Of a stretch of DNA of 36,147 nt, positions 1-8,760 are shown piece by piece. Each line of letters opens with the position of its first letter. Position 1 is the stretch's first letter. Source of the stretch: Myxococcales bacterium (GTDB taxonomy: Bacteria > Myxococcota > Polyangia > Polyangiales > Polyangiaceae); the NCBI GenBank assembly GCA_003151595.1, contig PLXW01000057.1:224-36370 (forward strand), read 5' to 3'. The translations under genes and the position numbers were made by a program. The notes under the pieces were generated by a model, which was not told the origin of the DNA, searched no databases, and was given only the letters and a program-made list of their open reading frames with translations.

Positions 1-78
1 CAGATCGAGGCGAAGGCGCTCCGCAAGCTGCGCCATCCGTCGCGCTCGAAGCAGCTGAAGTCGTTCATCGAGAGCTGA
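1..78 (+). CDS. rpoD: RNA polymerase sigma-70 factor, C-terminal end (partial)
   Basis: The window opens inside a reading frame that ends with TGA at 76-78. The 25 visible residues, starting QIEAKALRKLRHPSRSKQLK, match the end of sigma-70 region 4.2, where the recognition helix for the -35 element is followed by a basic HPSRSKxLK segment and a short tail. The near-perfect fit to housekeeping RpoD favours the primary sigma factor over an alternative one, but with so little visible an RpoD paralogue cannot be excluded. The gene begins upstream of the window. Two hairpins follow within 120 nt and probably end the transcript. Confidence 0.85.
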   Translation, partial: QIEAKALRKLRHPSRSKQLKSFIES

Positions 79-120
79 ACGAAACCGCTCGCAACCTGGT
101 CACAAAGCGCGCTTCCGTAG

Positions 121-143
121 CCGCGTCCTGAAAGAGGACGCGG
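121..143 (+). terminator. hairpin after rpoD (9-bp stem)
   Basis: CCGCGTCCT (121-129) and AGGACGCGG (135-143) pair perfectly around a GAAAG loop, 43 nt past the rpoD stop. No T-run follows, so it is either a weak terminator or an RNA-stabilising 3' hairpin. Confidence 0.45.
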
Positions 144-172
144 CCGGAGGCCGCAGACCACACGACCAGACA

Positions 173-194
173 ACAAGCCGCTTCTGCGGCTTGT
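173..194 (+). terminator. second hairpin after rpoD (9-bp stem, TTCT loop)
   Basis: ACAAGCCGC (173-181) and GCGGCTTGT (186-194) pair perfectly around TTCT. A modestly T-rich stretch, GTGCGTTTGTGT, follows, so this is the better of the two rpoD terminator candidates. Confidence 0.55.
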
Positions 195-243
195 GTGCGT
201 TTGTGTCGACCGGGAATCCGCTGGGCCGCCGGCGCATCACAGC

Positions 244-249
244 TACATT
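244..249 (+). promoter_or_regulatory. possible -10 box (TACATT) for the barrel-like gene
   Basis: TACATT lies 52 nt before the ATG at 302, after the rpoD terminators. It would give a leader of roughly 45 nt that includes the GGAGG at 289-293. No convincing -35 box was seen. Confidence 0.3.
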
Positions 250-301
250 GGGAAGGCTGGGCTGTTGTTGCCAGTCGCCTGATTTGCCGGAGGTGGCGTC
301 G

Positions 302-1057
302 ATGAAGTCGATCGGTGCGTGCGTGGTCGTAGTGGGCGTCGTGCTGGCTTCGGCAGGGGTCGCCCGGGCCCAGGACACCGACGCGGCGTCCGACGCCAAG
401 GCGACGGGGAAGATCGCTTACGTCGATCCAAACTCTGCGACCGGCGACACCTCGGGCGGTGACGGCGACCCTTCGCAGATTCCGGTTCGAACGTCGCGCC
501 GCAAGGAGAGCGACAACGACAGCGCGCTCGACGCCTTCCGCATCGGCGCGTTCGGCGGCGTCGGGTTTCCCCGTCCGCTGTCGATCGAAGGGTTCGCGAA
601 GATCGAGAAGGTCGTCGGCGTGGGGATCGAATACAGCGTCCTGCCGGCGATGACCCTCAACGGGATCGACACCACCTTCTGGGCGCTCTCCGGTGACGTG
701 CGGGTGTTTCCGTTCGAGAACGGGTTCTTCGTCGGCATGACCGTCGGGCGACAGCACGTCGGCGCCTCGACCACGCTGACTCTGCCGTCGCCCTATCCGT
801 CGCTCCCCGAGTCGGTGACGGCAGACACCTGGTTCATCAACCCGCGCATCGGGTTCCTCTCGACGTGGAACTGGGGGCTGACCGTGGGCATCGATGCCGG
901 GGTGCAGATTCCGCTCTCCGCGAGCTTCGCCAGCACCATCCCGACCAACCTCCCGGTGAACATTCCGATCGCGACCGATGCGACCGACATGGCCCATCTG
1001 CTCGGCAAGTCGGTTCTCCCGACGGTGGACCTCCTGCGCGTGGGTCTGCTTTTCTGA
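302..1057 (+). CDS. secreted, outer-membrane barrel-like protein of unknown function
   Basis: This 251-residue protein is not one I can assign to a named family. The ATG at 302 is preferred over in-frame starts from 191 because GGAGG (289-293) sits 8 nt upstream and because it begins a clean signal peptide, MKSIGACVVVVGVV followed by LASAGVARAQ. After an acidic, polar stretch (about residues 25-75) the protein alternates short hydrophobic/glycine stretches such as RIGAFGGVGFP, VGVGIEYSV and WGLTVGIDAGVQIP. It ends in Leu-Leu-Phe; a terminal Phe is typical of outer-membrane beta-barrel proteins. An outer-membrane or porin-like location is therefore inferred, not shown. The next gene starts 4 nt after its stop, so the two are probably co-transcribed. 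Confidence 0.7.
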   Translation: MKSIGACVVVVGVVLASAGVARAQDTDAASDAKATGKIAYVDPNSATGDTSGGDGDPSQIPVRTSRRKESDNDSALDAFRIGAFGGVGFPRPLSIEGFAKIEKVVGVGIEYSVLPAMTLNGIDTTFWALSGDVRVFPFENGFFVGMTVGRQHVGASTTLTLPSPYPSLPESVTADTWFINPRIGFLSTWNWGLTVGIDAGVQIPLSASFASTIPTNLPVNIPIATDATDMAHLLGKSVLPTVDLLRVGLLF

Positions 1058-1061
1058 GCGG

Positions 1062-1688
1062 GTGCCGCGTCTCTGGCTTCTGCCGCGTCTCGTCGCTCTC
1101 GGTTCGCTCGCGTTCGCGCTCGAAGGGTGCGAGCGCGGGTGCGCGTCGACCTGGCTGAAGACGCGGAAGCAGAAGGTGATGGAGGTTCCGGCGTCGTTCG
1201 GACGCGGCATCGATTGCCCCGATGGTCTCGCGCGGTGCGTGGGGGGAGTCGTCGAAGCGTCGCGGCTTGCGCGGATTGCGATGCCTTGCCAGACGACCGA
1301 GACACCCGAGAGCTGCGCTTGCCCGTGGGTCGCGGTGGGGGACTGCCCGCGCGGGTGCGCAGCCGAAGGAGTCTCACTCGTCATCGCGCAGGATCGCGCG
1401 GTGGCGCGGCTCTGCGCGCAGGATCCGGCTAACCCCGTGTCCCGTCCGGCTCCCGCCGCGGTGGCTCCTCCCGGCTCGTGCGACGGCGAAGAGCGCGACG
1501 GGTATCGCTGCGTCGGGTCGCTCGTCGTGTCGTGCGTGGCGACTGAGCCGCGCGCCACGGTCGACGCCGGCAACTTCGCCTCGCATGTGGTCGCCGCGTG
1601 CCTCCGCGGCTGCGCGCATGACGGCGACGAGGTCGGCGCCGACGAGACGGACCCCGACGGCGCTTCGCGAATTCTCTGCGCGCGCTAG
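1062..1688 (+). CDS. cysteine-rich putative lipoprotein, unknown function
   Basis: The frame is open from 978, but the GTG at 1062 is a better start. It lies just after the upstream stop (1057) and gives a signal sequence VPRLWLLPRLVALGSLAFAL ending in EGC, a plausible though unorthodox lipobox (Glu at -2). The mature 190-residue part carries more than a dozen cysteines in spaced pairs (CASTW, CPDGLARC, CAC, CPRGC, CLRGCAHDG). This indicates a disulfide-rich exported domain of the kind common in myxobacterial envelope lipoproteins. No catalytic motif is visible. It probably forms a two-gene unit with the barrel-like protein upstream. A hairpin at 1715-1737 follows. Confidence 0.6.
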   Translation: MPRLWLLPRLVALGSLAFALEGCERGCASTWLKTRKQKVMEVPASFGRGIDCPDGLARCVGGVVEASRLARIAMPCQTTETPESCACPWVAVGDCPRGCAAEGVSLVIAQDRAVARLCAQDPANPVSRPAPAAVAPPGSCDGEERDGYRCVGSLVVSCVATEPRATVDAGNFASHVVAACLRGCAHDGDEVGADETDPDGASRILCAR

Positions 1689-1714
1689 TCACGCGACACG
1701 CACGCAATGCGAAG

Positions 1715-1737
1715 GACGCGCGCATCGTTCGCGCGTC
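1715..1737 (+). terminator. GC-rich hairpin after the Cys-rich lipoprotein gene
   Basis: GACGCGCG (1715-1722) pairs perfectly with CGCGCGTC (1730-1737) around a 7-nt loop, 26 nt past the stop at 1688. It lacks a T-tract, so termination is possible but not certain. Confidence 0.4.
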
Positions 1738-1875
1738 GATCTGTTCGCGGTGGTGGCCGACTGACACCTGTCACCGCAGGAGCAACTGACACGCATGTCG
1801 CGTTTGTCGCGACCGCGCATCAGAGAGGCGCATCACGTCACGCGTCGCGCCGGGTGGACGGCCCTGTGGGCTCCG

Positions 1876-1908
1876 CCCGGATCCAGCGCAAATCTTCCTG
1901 GATCCGGG
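1876..1908. other. strong 11-bp inverted repeat (structured RNA or operator candidate)
   Basis: CCCGGATCCAG (1876-1886) and CTGGATCCGGG (1898-1908) are perfect reverse complements around an 11-nt loop that is A/T-richer than its surroundings. It lies midway in the long intergenic region, 250 nt before the next gene, so it is unlikely to be that gene's immediate operator. It may be part of a long 5' leader, a small RNA or a terminator. Confidence 0.5.
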
Positions 1909-2160
1909 GCTGGTTGCAGGAAAGGTGACCAGTTGTCTCACGCTTCCGTACGATTTTGCCGAGCGGCGCGAACAGTCTTCGCTCGCACGAACGGGTGACA
2001 GGCCCGCGTGGAATCAAGGGCGTCGAGGCTTCGTCAGTCCGCTGGGAATAAAACTGCAAGATACAAGGACGTTGGCGAGCGACTTGCACTCTCGAAGTCA
2101 GACGAACGGAAACGGGTCACGGAGCCTGGGGCGCCGCGTCGGACAGACGGGCGAACGACG

Positions 2161-3243
2161 ATGAGGACGATGGTACGGGCGCTCACGAGCGCGTTGAGTC
2201 TGGTGCTTGGAGTGGTCCTGCTCGGGGCGAGCGGGAGCAGCGGCCCCGACGGAATCGCGCAGGCAGGGGAGCCCGAAGGCGGCCCAGCTAGGAACGTCGC
2301 CGGCCAGGTTCAGGCTTCGGCGACGGTAAAGGCGCCCGTCAACGCGAAGACCGAGCAGGTGCAGGCGAGCACCGCCGTGAAGACGACGACGACGCCCGCG
2401 CCGATCGAGGCCGCGGGCGGCGAGTGCCCGCGAGGGATGGTCGCCATCGAAGGGGACTACTGCGCCCACGTCGAAGAGACGTGCCTCCGCTGGCTCGACC
2501 CGGACGAGAAGATGCGCTGCGCCGAGTTCGCGCCGGGCACGCGGTGCGAGGGGAAGACGACGCACAAGAAGTTCTGCGTCGATGCCTACGAGTACCCCAA
2601 CCAGCCGGGCACCAACCCGGTCGTCATGAAGACCTGGTACGAAGCGCGCGACGCCTGCTCCGCCGAGGGGAAGCGACTCTGCGGCGACAGCGAGTGGACG
2701 CTGGCCTGCGAAGGGCAAGAGCGGATGCCGTACCCGTACGGCTACGCGCGGAACGCGGACGCCTGCAACATCGACAAGCCGCACCCCGACGTCGACGAGA
2801 AGGCGATCGGGAACCCGGCGACGCGCGCGGCGGAGGTCGCGCGGTTGTGGCAGGGCGAGCCGAGCGGATCGCGCGAGGCGTGCGTGAGCGCGTACGGCGT
2901 GCACGACATGACCGGTAACGTCGACGAGTGGGTGGTGAACGAGAGCGCCCATCCGTACAAGAGCGGGCTCAAGGGGGGCTACTGGGGTCCCGTCCGCGAT
3001 CGCTGCCGGCCGATGACCACGGCGCACAACGAGGACTTCGAGTTCTACCAGATCGGTTTCCGCTGCTGCTCGGACCCGCAGAACGCGGCGTCACCGGCCG
3101 TTACGCCGAAGCCCACGGCGGCTCCCATCACGACGCCGGGCGCCGGGATGGGCCCCGGGACGATCAACGGCGGCGCGCTCTCGACGCCTGCGTCCGGTGA
3201 CGGCAACGCGAACGGCTCGTCGTCCTCGCTCGCCGGAAGCTGA
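2161..3243 (+). CDS. secreted SUMF1/formylglycine-generating-enzyme-fold protein
   Basis: The 360-residue product begins with an exported-type N-terminus (MRTMVRALTSALSLVLGVVL). A low-complexity Ala/Val/Thr linker runs to about residue 84, and a FGE-sulfatase (SUMF1, PF03781) domain covers about 87-303. Domain hallmarks are FCVDAYEYPNQPG, a TWYEARDAC...GKRLCGDSEW block, YPYGYARNADACN, the VHDMTGNVDEWV signature and the terminal IGFRCC. True formylglycine-generating enzymes use two cysteines in the stretch after the GGS motif. Here that stretch reads GGYWGPVRDRC, so only the second cysteine is present and sulfatase activation is unlikely. The protein is rich in other cysteines, fitting a secreted disulfide-bonded fold. 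A Pro/Thr/Gly/Ser tail of 50 residues follows. The ATG at 2161 is chosen because it starts the signal peptide; the open frame reaches back to 2008. Confidence 0.8.
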   Translation: MRTMVRALTSALSLVLGVVLLGASGSSGPDGIAQAGEPEGGPARNVAGQVQASATVKAPVNAKTEQVQASTAVKTTTTPAPIEAAGGECPRGMVAIEGDYCAHVEETCLRWLDPDEKMRCAEFAPGTRCEGKTTHKKFCVDAYEYPNQPGTNPVVMKTWYEARDACSAEGKRLCGDSEWTLACEGQERMPYPYGYARNADACNIDKPHPDVDEKAIGNPATRAAEVARLWQGEPSGSREACVSAYGVHDMTGNVDEWVVNESAHPYKSGLKGGYWGPVRDRCRPMTTAHNEDFEFYQIGFRCCSDPQNAASPAVTPKPTAAPITTPGAGMGPGTINGGALSTPASGDGNANGSSSSLAGS

Positions 3244-3274
3244 CGCGCGGCCCGTCAGGCAGCGCGCGAAGCTT

Positions 3275-3742
3275 TCAGTTGTTGTCGTCGTCGCCGGCGT
3301 CGGAGCCGGCGTCGATTTCGGACGGCGGCGGCGGCGGGGGATCGCGGTGCGCGACGGGCGGGTCGCCGTAGTCGTCGTGCATCTTCCGCGTGAGGGCGTC
3401 GAGCAAGACCTGCTCGTGGTACCGCGGCATCTTGTCGATCTGCGCGACCACCTTCACATCGCTCGCGCCGCTCGTCGGGCGGACGAACTCGAGCGACCCG
3501 TTCGTCGACTTCGGTCCGCTCTCGGGGGAGCGGTATTCGAAGAGCAGGTAGCCGCTGGCCTCGTCCTTCTCGAGCACCTTGAAGCCGAGGTCGACGCGCA
3601 CCATTCGAAGCGCTGCGTTCCACGTCTTCTCGTAGCCGTAGGGCGAGGCGTAGTCGCTCTTCGCCGTCGCGGCTGTGCCCGTGAAGAGGGCCACGGAGAC
3701 TCCGGCGATCGCGACGAGGAGCCCACCGCGGACGAAATGCAT
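3275..3742 (-). CDS. small exported protein, unknown function
   Basis: This 155-residue protein starts with a signal peptide (MHFVRGGLLVAIAGVSVALF, then TGTAATA). It continues with a soluble region, about residues 29-125, of mixed alpha/beta character (YGYEKTWNAALRMVRVDLGF, SGYLLFEYRSPESG, VKVVAQIDKMPRYHEQVLLD). The tail is Pro- and Asp-rich (PPPPPPS, then AGSDAGDDDNN). I do not recognise a named family; the layout resembles small periplasmic domain proteins. It lies 9 nt downstream of the flippase-like gene and is probably the last gene of that minus-strand operon. Confidence 0.7.
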   Translation of the reverse strand: MHFVRGGLLVAIAGVSVALFTGTAATAKSDYASPYGYEKTWNAALRMVRVDLGFKVLEKDEASGYLLFEYRSPESGPKSTNGSLEFVRPTSGASDVKVVAQIDKMPRYHEQVLLDALTRKMHDDYGDPPVAHRDPPPPPPSEIDAGSDAGDDDNN

Positions 3743-3751
3743 GCGTGAGCG

Positions 3752-4933
3752 CTAGCTGGCTGCGGGGGGCGCGGCCAACTTCTTGGCGTCGGGGGGACCG
3801 TCGTCGGGCGGCGGGAGGATCCCTTCGGCCTCTTCGAGCGCGCGCCACGCATCCGGATGACCCCACAGGAACCCGAGCGCGGCGAGCACGGTCCAGCTGA
3901 ATTGCACCAGGTAGATCAGGAACACGAAGGCGGCGCCGGGGCCGACGACCATCTCGGGCGCGAAGTACATCGTGAGGCCGGCGTAGAGGCCGAGCTGGAA
4001 CGTACCGAGCAGACCGGGCGGACCAGGGACCAAGATGGCGATGCACACCATCCCCATGACCGCGCACGACTCACCGAAGGTGATAGGCGAGCCGTCGGCG
4101 TGGATGACGCCGCACCCCCACGCCAGGATCCACGTGCCGAAGGCGTTGAAGAACCAGTAGAGCGTCGTCTCCCAGAGGAAACCGAGCGCGTCTTTCCCGC
4201 GGCTGAAGAAGTGAAAACCGTCGGCCAGGTTCTCGGCCATCGAGGCGAGCTTCTCGGCGAGCTTCGGCGAGACGATGCCGAAGACGGCGAGCGTCGCGCG
4301 GCGCGCGAAGTCGCGGGCCCAGTAGTAGACGGCGATGACGGTGAGGGCCGTCGCGAACACGCCGACCGCCGCGAAGCCCGCGTGGCGCACCTGCGCGACC
4401 GACACCGGCAAGCCGACGACCTTCTCCGGGAGCGGCTCCAGGTGCGGCACCGTGAGGAGCGCGATGGCGAGGACGATGCTCAGGTAGAGGCCGTCGACCA
4501 CGCGCTCGGCGACGACGCTTCCGGTGGCCGCGGGCATCGTGATGGCGCCGACGACGCGGCCGTCGGCTTCGCGCTTGCCGGTAGTTCGCATCATGTACGG
4601 GCGAACGAGCTCGCCGATGCGGAACGGCATGATCAGGATCGCGGCGAAGCCGATCCACGAGACGGCCAGCAGCCGCTTCTTCGGGACCTCGGCGATCGAT
4701 CGCAGAAGGAAGCGCCAACGCACGGCGCGGTACCAGTTCACGCCGAAGAGCGTGAGCACGTACGCGGGGACCGCCCACCACTTCACGTGACTGAAGTTTC
4801 CCCCCTCGGGAATGAACTTCAGCCCGCCTCGGCGAAGACCGAGGACGATGCAGACCGTGATGATCGCCGAGGCGATCAACTTCACGCCGTGACGGCGGAG
4901 GAACGACGGACCTGTTTTTTTCGGCGCGCTCAC
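3752..4933 (-). CDS. flippase-like membrane protein (LPG synthase TM / UPF0104 family)
   Basis: This 393-residue integral membrane protein has about eight hydrophobic segments and matches the lysylphosphatidylglycerol-synthase transmembrane (PF03706) family. It has a basic N-terminus, then KLIASAIITVCIVLGL. The family-typical stretch NWYRAVRWRFLLRSIAEVPKKR is followed by IGFAAILIMPFRIGELVRPY, which holds the conserved R-x-GE. Later come VVAERVVDGLYLSIVLAIAL and the Pro/Gly-rich LVPGPPGLLGTFQLGLYAGL. Family members are proposed to move lipids or lipid-linked glycans across the inner membrane; substrate is unknown here. It starts with GTG at 4933. It sits 53 nt behind the UDP-sugar dehydrogenase, which suggests a role in surface glycan or lipid modification. 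The cytosolic Pro/Asp/Ala-rich C-terminus is not conserved. Confidence 0.85.
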   Translation of the reverse strand: MSAPKKTGPSFLRRHGVKLIASAIITVCIVLGLRRGGLKFIPEGGNFSHVKWWAVPAYVLTLFGVNWYRAVRWRFLLRSIAEVPKKRLLAVSWIGFAAILIMPFRIGELVRPYMMRTTGKREADGRVVGAITMPAATGSVVAERVVDGLYLSIVLAIALLTVPHLEPLPEKVVGLPVSVAQVRHAGFAAVGVFATALTVIAVYYWARDFARRATLAVFGIVSPKLAEKLASMAENLADGFHFFSRGKDALGFLWETTLYWFFNAFGTWILAWGCGVIHADGSPITFGESCAVMGMVCIAILVPGPPGLLGTFQLGLYAGLTMYFAPEMVVGPGAAFVFLIYLVQFSWTVLAALGFLWGHPDAWRALEEAEGILPPPDDGPPDAKKLAAPPAAS

Positions 4934-4986
4934 GGTTCGAAGGGCGTGGCTATAGCACAGCGGCTAGGCCACGCGACGCGCCGTGA

Positions 4987-6267
<1,281 letters not shown>

Positions 6268-6307
6268 GATGATTCGTTCCTTCTCGTGCGCGCTGATGCG
6301 CGTGGTC

Positions 6308-7057
6308 TCAGTGCAGCTCCGGCAGATGCAGAATGCGGCGCGGCCCGGTGGTGAGCAGCTCCTCGACCCCTTCGTCTCCTGCGAGCTTACGGAGTCGCGC
6401 GATCGCTTGCGCGACGACGTCGACGTCCTCCGGCTTGTGCGCGTCGGAGCACGCCGCGGCGTACGCCCCTTCGTCGAACAGCTTCTCGGAGGCCTTCTGC
6501 GCCGCGCGGCCGTACTTCCCGACGAGCGAGCAGACGTCGAGCAAGAGATGCGCGCCCGCCTCGACGAGCGGCGTCAGCGACGCCGTGTCTTTCCAGACGG
6601 GGGCGTACCGCTCCGGGTGCGCGATGACCGGATAGAAGCCGGCGCGATGCAGATCGAAGAAGCGATTGTGCGCGCTCTGCGGGAAGCGTTCGGGGTTGAA
6701 CTCGATGAGAACGCAGCGCTTCTTTTGCTTCGGGTCGAACGACGGGTACGGGCACCCGTCGCCTTTGCGAATGCGCTCGAAGACCGTGTCGTCGAAGTAG
6801 TGCTCGCTGGCGAGGTGCACCTCGGGGAGCGGCTTCTTCGCGTGCGCTTCGTCGAGCGGGCCGCGCATGGCCTCGTACGCTTCGGTGAGCGCCGCGCGAT
6901 CGTTGTCGAACATGCCGGGGCGCATGTGCGGCGTGGCCACCACCATCGAGAAGCCCAGATCGGACAGGCCGCGCAGGAGCGCGATTCCCGCTTCGGGCGC
7001 GCGGCATCCGTCGTCGATGCCCGCGATCCAGTGGCTGTGCAGATCGATGAAGCTCAT
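6308..7057 (-). CDS. CpsB/CapC-type (PHP-fold) tyrosine-protein phosphatase
   Basis: The 249-residue product is a PHP-domain metal-dependent phosphatase of the CpsB/YwqE family, which dephosphorylates bacterial tyrosine kinases controlling capsule or exopolysaccharide assembly. Metal-binding motifs are in order: DLHSHWIAGIDDG at residues 5-17, VVATPHMRPGMFD near 39, IEFNPE, VIAHPERYAP, and the C-terminal CSDAHKPED. The length is normal. It is the first gene of a minus-strand run that continues with a UDP-sugar dehydrogenase and a flippase-like protein. No BY-type tyrosine kinase is in the window, so the kinase partner must be elsewhere. Only 39 nt separate its start from the divergent GTPase gene, so the two promoters overlap. 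Confidence 0.88.
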   Translation of the reverse strand: MSFIDLHSHWIAGIDDGCRAPEAGIALLRGLSDLGFSMVVATPHMRPGMFDNDRAALTEAYEAMRGPLDEAHAKKPLPEVHLASEHYFDDTVFERIRKGDGCPYPSFDPKQKKRCVLIEFNPERFPQSAHNRFFDLHRAGFYPVIAHPERYAPVWKDTASLTPLVEAGAHLLLDVCSLVGKYGRAAQKASEKLFDEGAYAAACSDAHKPEDVDVVAQAIARLRKLAGDEGVEELLTTGPRRILHLPELH

Positions 7058-7096
7058 TCGCGTCGTAAACGCCGAGTCTAACCGCTTTCATGTATC

Positions 7097-8431
7097 GTGG
7101 TGCTCGTGGCATCGCTCAATCCGCTCACGCGGGAGCTGGTCTTCAAGCTCGTCTTCTATGGCCCCGGACTGGGTGGCAAGACGACGACGCTTCAGTTCAT
7201 CCATGCGACCACCAAGCCCGAGCACCGCGGCAAGCTCGTGTCGCTGGCGACGCCGACGGATCGAACGCTGTACTTCGACTTTCTCCCGCTGCGCGTGCCG
7301 CGCGTCCGCGGGATGAGCGTGCGGCTCCAGCTCTTCACCGTGCCGGGGCAGGTCTATTACGGGGCGACGCGGAAGCTGGTGCTCTCGGGGTCCGACGGGA
7401 TCGTGTTCGTCGCCGACTCGCAGGCCGGGCGCATGGACGCGAACACCGAGTCGCTCGAGGACTTGAACGCGAACCTGGTGGAGCACAATCGCTCGCTGGA
7501 GAAGACGCCGCACACTTTCCACTGGAACAAGCGCGATCTCTCGGACCTCGTGCCGATCGAAGAGCTCGATCGCCGGTACAACGTGCATGGCGCGGCGTCG
7601 CTGGGGACGTGCGCGACGCGCGGCGACGGCGTGTTCGAGGGGCTCGAGCGGATCACGCGCCTCGTCCTCCGTCACTACGAGTCGGAGCTGCCGAAAGGGG
7701 AGCAGGCCGGCATCGGGCTCAGCGTCGGCGGGGCGGAGATCTCGATCGCCGAAGCGATTCGCGGGCTCGCCGAAGCGCCGCTCGTGAGCAAGGTGACGCC
7801 GTACACGGGGATGCAGGCGGTTCGCGCGGGCGTTCTGGCGAACGTGCAGGCCGAAGCCGAGACGCGCACCAGCGTGGCGACGCTTCCGCCGCTGCCGGGG
7901 CCGATGCCGCCGCCGAGCCAGGAGAGTCCGCCGCCGAACGGAAACGCGAACGCGCACGCGAACGCGACGATCGGGCCTCCGCCGGTGGCGCACTCGGCGA
8001 ACGGTGAAGGTTCCCAGACGGGCGCGTCGAACGAAGGGACGCAGGCGCACGCCATCGCGACGATCGCGCCGCCGCCGGGGACGTCGCACTTCTCGCTCTC
8101 GGAGCTATGGCCGGAGGCGGAGCGCGAGTTCGTGCGTCAGACCGAGACGCTGATCGGCGCGCGCGACGCGCACGGCGCGGTGCTGGCGTGCGACGTGCTC
8201 CTCACGCGCTTGCTGGCGTCGACCGCGGGGCTCGCCGGAGCGGCCGATGCGCCGCGCGATCCGGGGCTCGTGTCGCTGCTGCTCGGTCTCGACGGTCGCC
8301 GGTACATCGCGTTCCGCGCGACGGTGCGGGCGGCGCGGCAGAAAGAGGAGATCGGGATCCGCGAGGCGCTCGATTGCTTCGCGTTCCTGGTCGAAGCGCG
8401 CGAGGCGCGGGACTCGTTGCGACGGGGGTAG
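7097..8431 (+). CDS. MglA-family small Ras-like GTPase with long C-terminal extension
   Basis: The N-terminal 200 residues form a Ras-like G domain closely resembling MglA, the cell-polarity and gliding-motility switch of myxobacteria. The P-loop GPGLGGKTT is at residues 22-30. LVSLATPTDRTLYFDFLPL covers switch I, followed by LFTVPGQVYYGATRKLVL (switch II) and the NKRD base-recognition motif. MglA itself ends at about 195 residues. This protein has 444 residues, with an Ala/Asn/Pro-rich linker (about 255-330, with NANAHANA repeats) and a C-terminal helical-looking domain (about 335-440) that I do not recognise. A role in polarity or trafficking is inferred; the extension may bind a partner. 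GTG at 7097 is used, though the GTG at 7100 is equally possible. No Shine-Dalgarno site is evident. No MglB/roadblock partner is adjacent. Confidence 0.85.
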   Translation: MVLVASLNPLTRELVFKLVFYGPGLGGKTTTLQFIHATTKPEHRGKLVSLATPTDRTLYFDFLPLRVPRVRGMSVRLQLFTVPGQVYYGATRKLVLSGSDGIVFVADSQAGRMDANTESLEDLNANLVEHNRSLEKTPHTFHWNKRDLSDLVPIEELDRRYNVHGAASLGTCATRGDGVFEGLERITRLVLRHYESELPKGEQAGIGLSVGGAEISIAEAIRGLAEAPLVSKVTPYTGMQAVRAGVLANVQAEAETRTSVATLPPLPGPMPPPSQESPPPNGNANAHANATIGPPPVAHSANGEGSQTGASNEGTQAHAIATIAPPPGTSHFSLSELWPEAEREFVRQTETLIGARDAHGAVLACDVLLTRLLASTAGLAGAADAPRDPGLVSLLLGLDGRRYIAFRATVRAARQKEEIGIREALDCFAFLVEAREARDSLRRG

Positions 8432-8432
8432 C

Positions 8433-8760
8433 ACGAGCGCGTCTCCTGGAAGGACGATGTCCCCACGCGGCAGGGCGACGTCGTGTGCGAGCGGGACGAC
8501 GTCGTACGGGCGCGGGACGACGTCGGGTCACGGCAGCACGACTTCCTACGGGGGTCATGACGATCGCGCGTCACGGCAACACGACGTCGTCCTTCGGGCG
8601 TACGACGTCATACCGGCGGCACAGGATGTCCTACTGCCCGGTACACGACGGCGTCCCTTGACCGAACGACGTCCTGCTGGCGCGGAGCGAGCGCGTACTG
8701 GCGCCGCAGGAGCTCCTACGGCGCTCGTGTGACGTCGACCGCCCCGGTGTCGCGTTCGTC
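8433..8760. repeat. array of about 15 degenerate 21-bp repeats
   Basis: The region between the convergent GTPase and aldehyde dehydrogenase genes is made of head-to-tail units of 21 bp (occasionally 22), with the common core ACGACGTC at the unit start. Unit starts fall at 8433, 8454, 8475, 8496, 8517, 8538, 8559, 8581, 8602, 8623, 8645, 8666, 8687, 8708, 8729 and 8750. The best conserved units (8496, 8517, 8581, 8602, 8666) share the full core and the most diverged keep only the spacing. There are no spacers, so this is not a CRISPR array. Because 21 is a multiple of three, reading frames through it show a seven-residue period (TTSYGRG, TTSGHGS, TTSYGGH), but no convincing gene uses them. Confidence 0.75.

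Larger units (their letters stand above)
1689..2160. other. 472-nt intergenic region with hairpins, no convincing gene
   Basis: This is the longest gene-free stretch. Short frames exist on both strands (for example 1925-2164 on + and 1838-2089 on -), but none has a family resemblance or a well-placed ribosome-binding site. It holds the hairpin at 1715-1737, a striking 11-bp hairpin at 1876-1908, and a locally AT-richer patch at 2043-2070 that may contain the promoter of the gene at 2161. Confidence 0.5.

Noticed and set aside
65..1573. 502-residue minus-strand frame over the first genes
   Set aside because: It is Arg/Pro-rich low complexity, antisense to a well-started signal-peptide protein, and has no recognisable domain.
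1925..2164. 79-residue frame in the 472-nt gap
   Set aside because: GTG start with the purine tract too close, no recognisable domain, and it ends by running over the start of the next gene.
8557..8661. Small 34-residue plus-strand frame inside the 21-bp array
   Set aside because: It consists only of repeat translation (NTTSSFGRTTSYRR) and has no ribosome-binding site.
8433..8760. CRISPR array at the 21-bp repeats
   Set aside because: Units are contiguous with no unique spacers, they drift strongly, and no cas gene is in the window.
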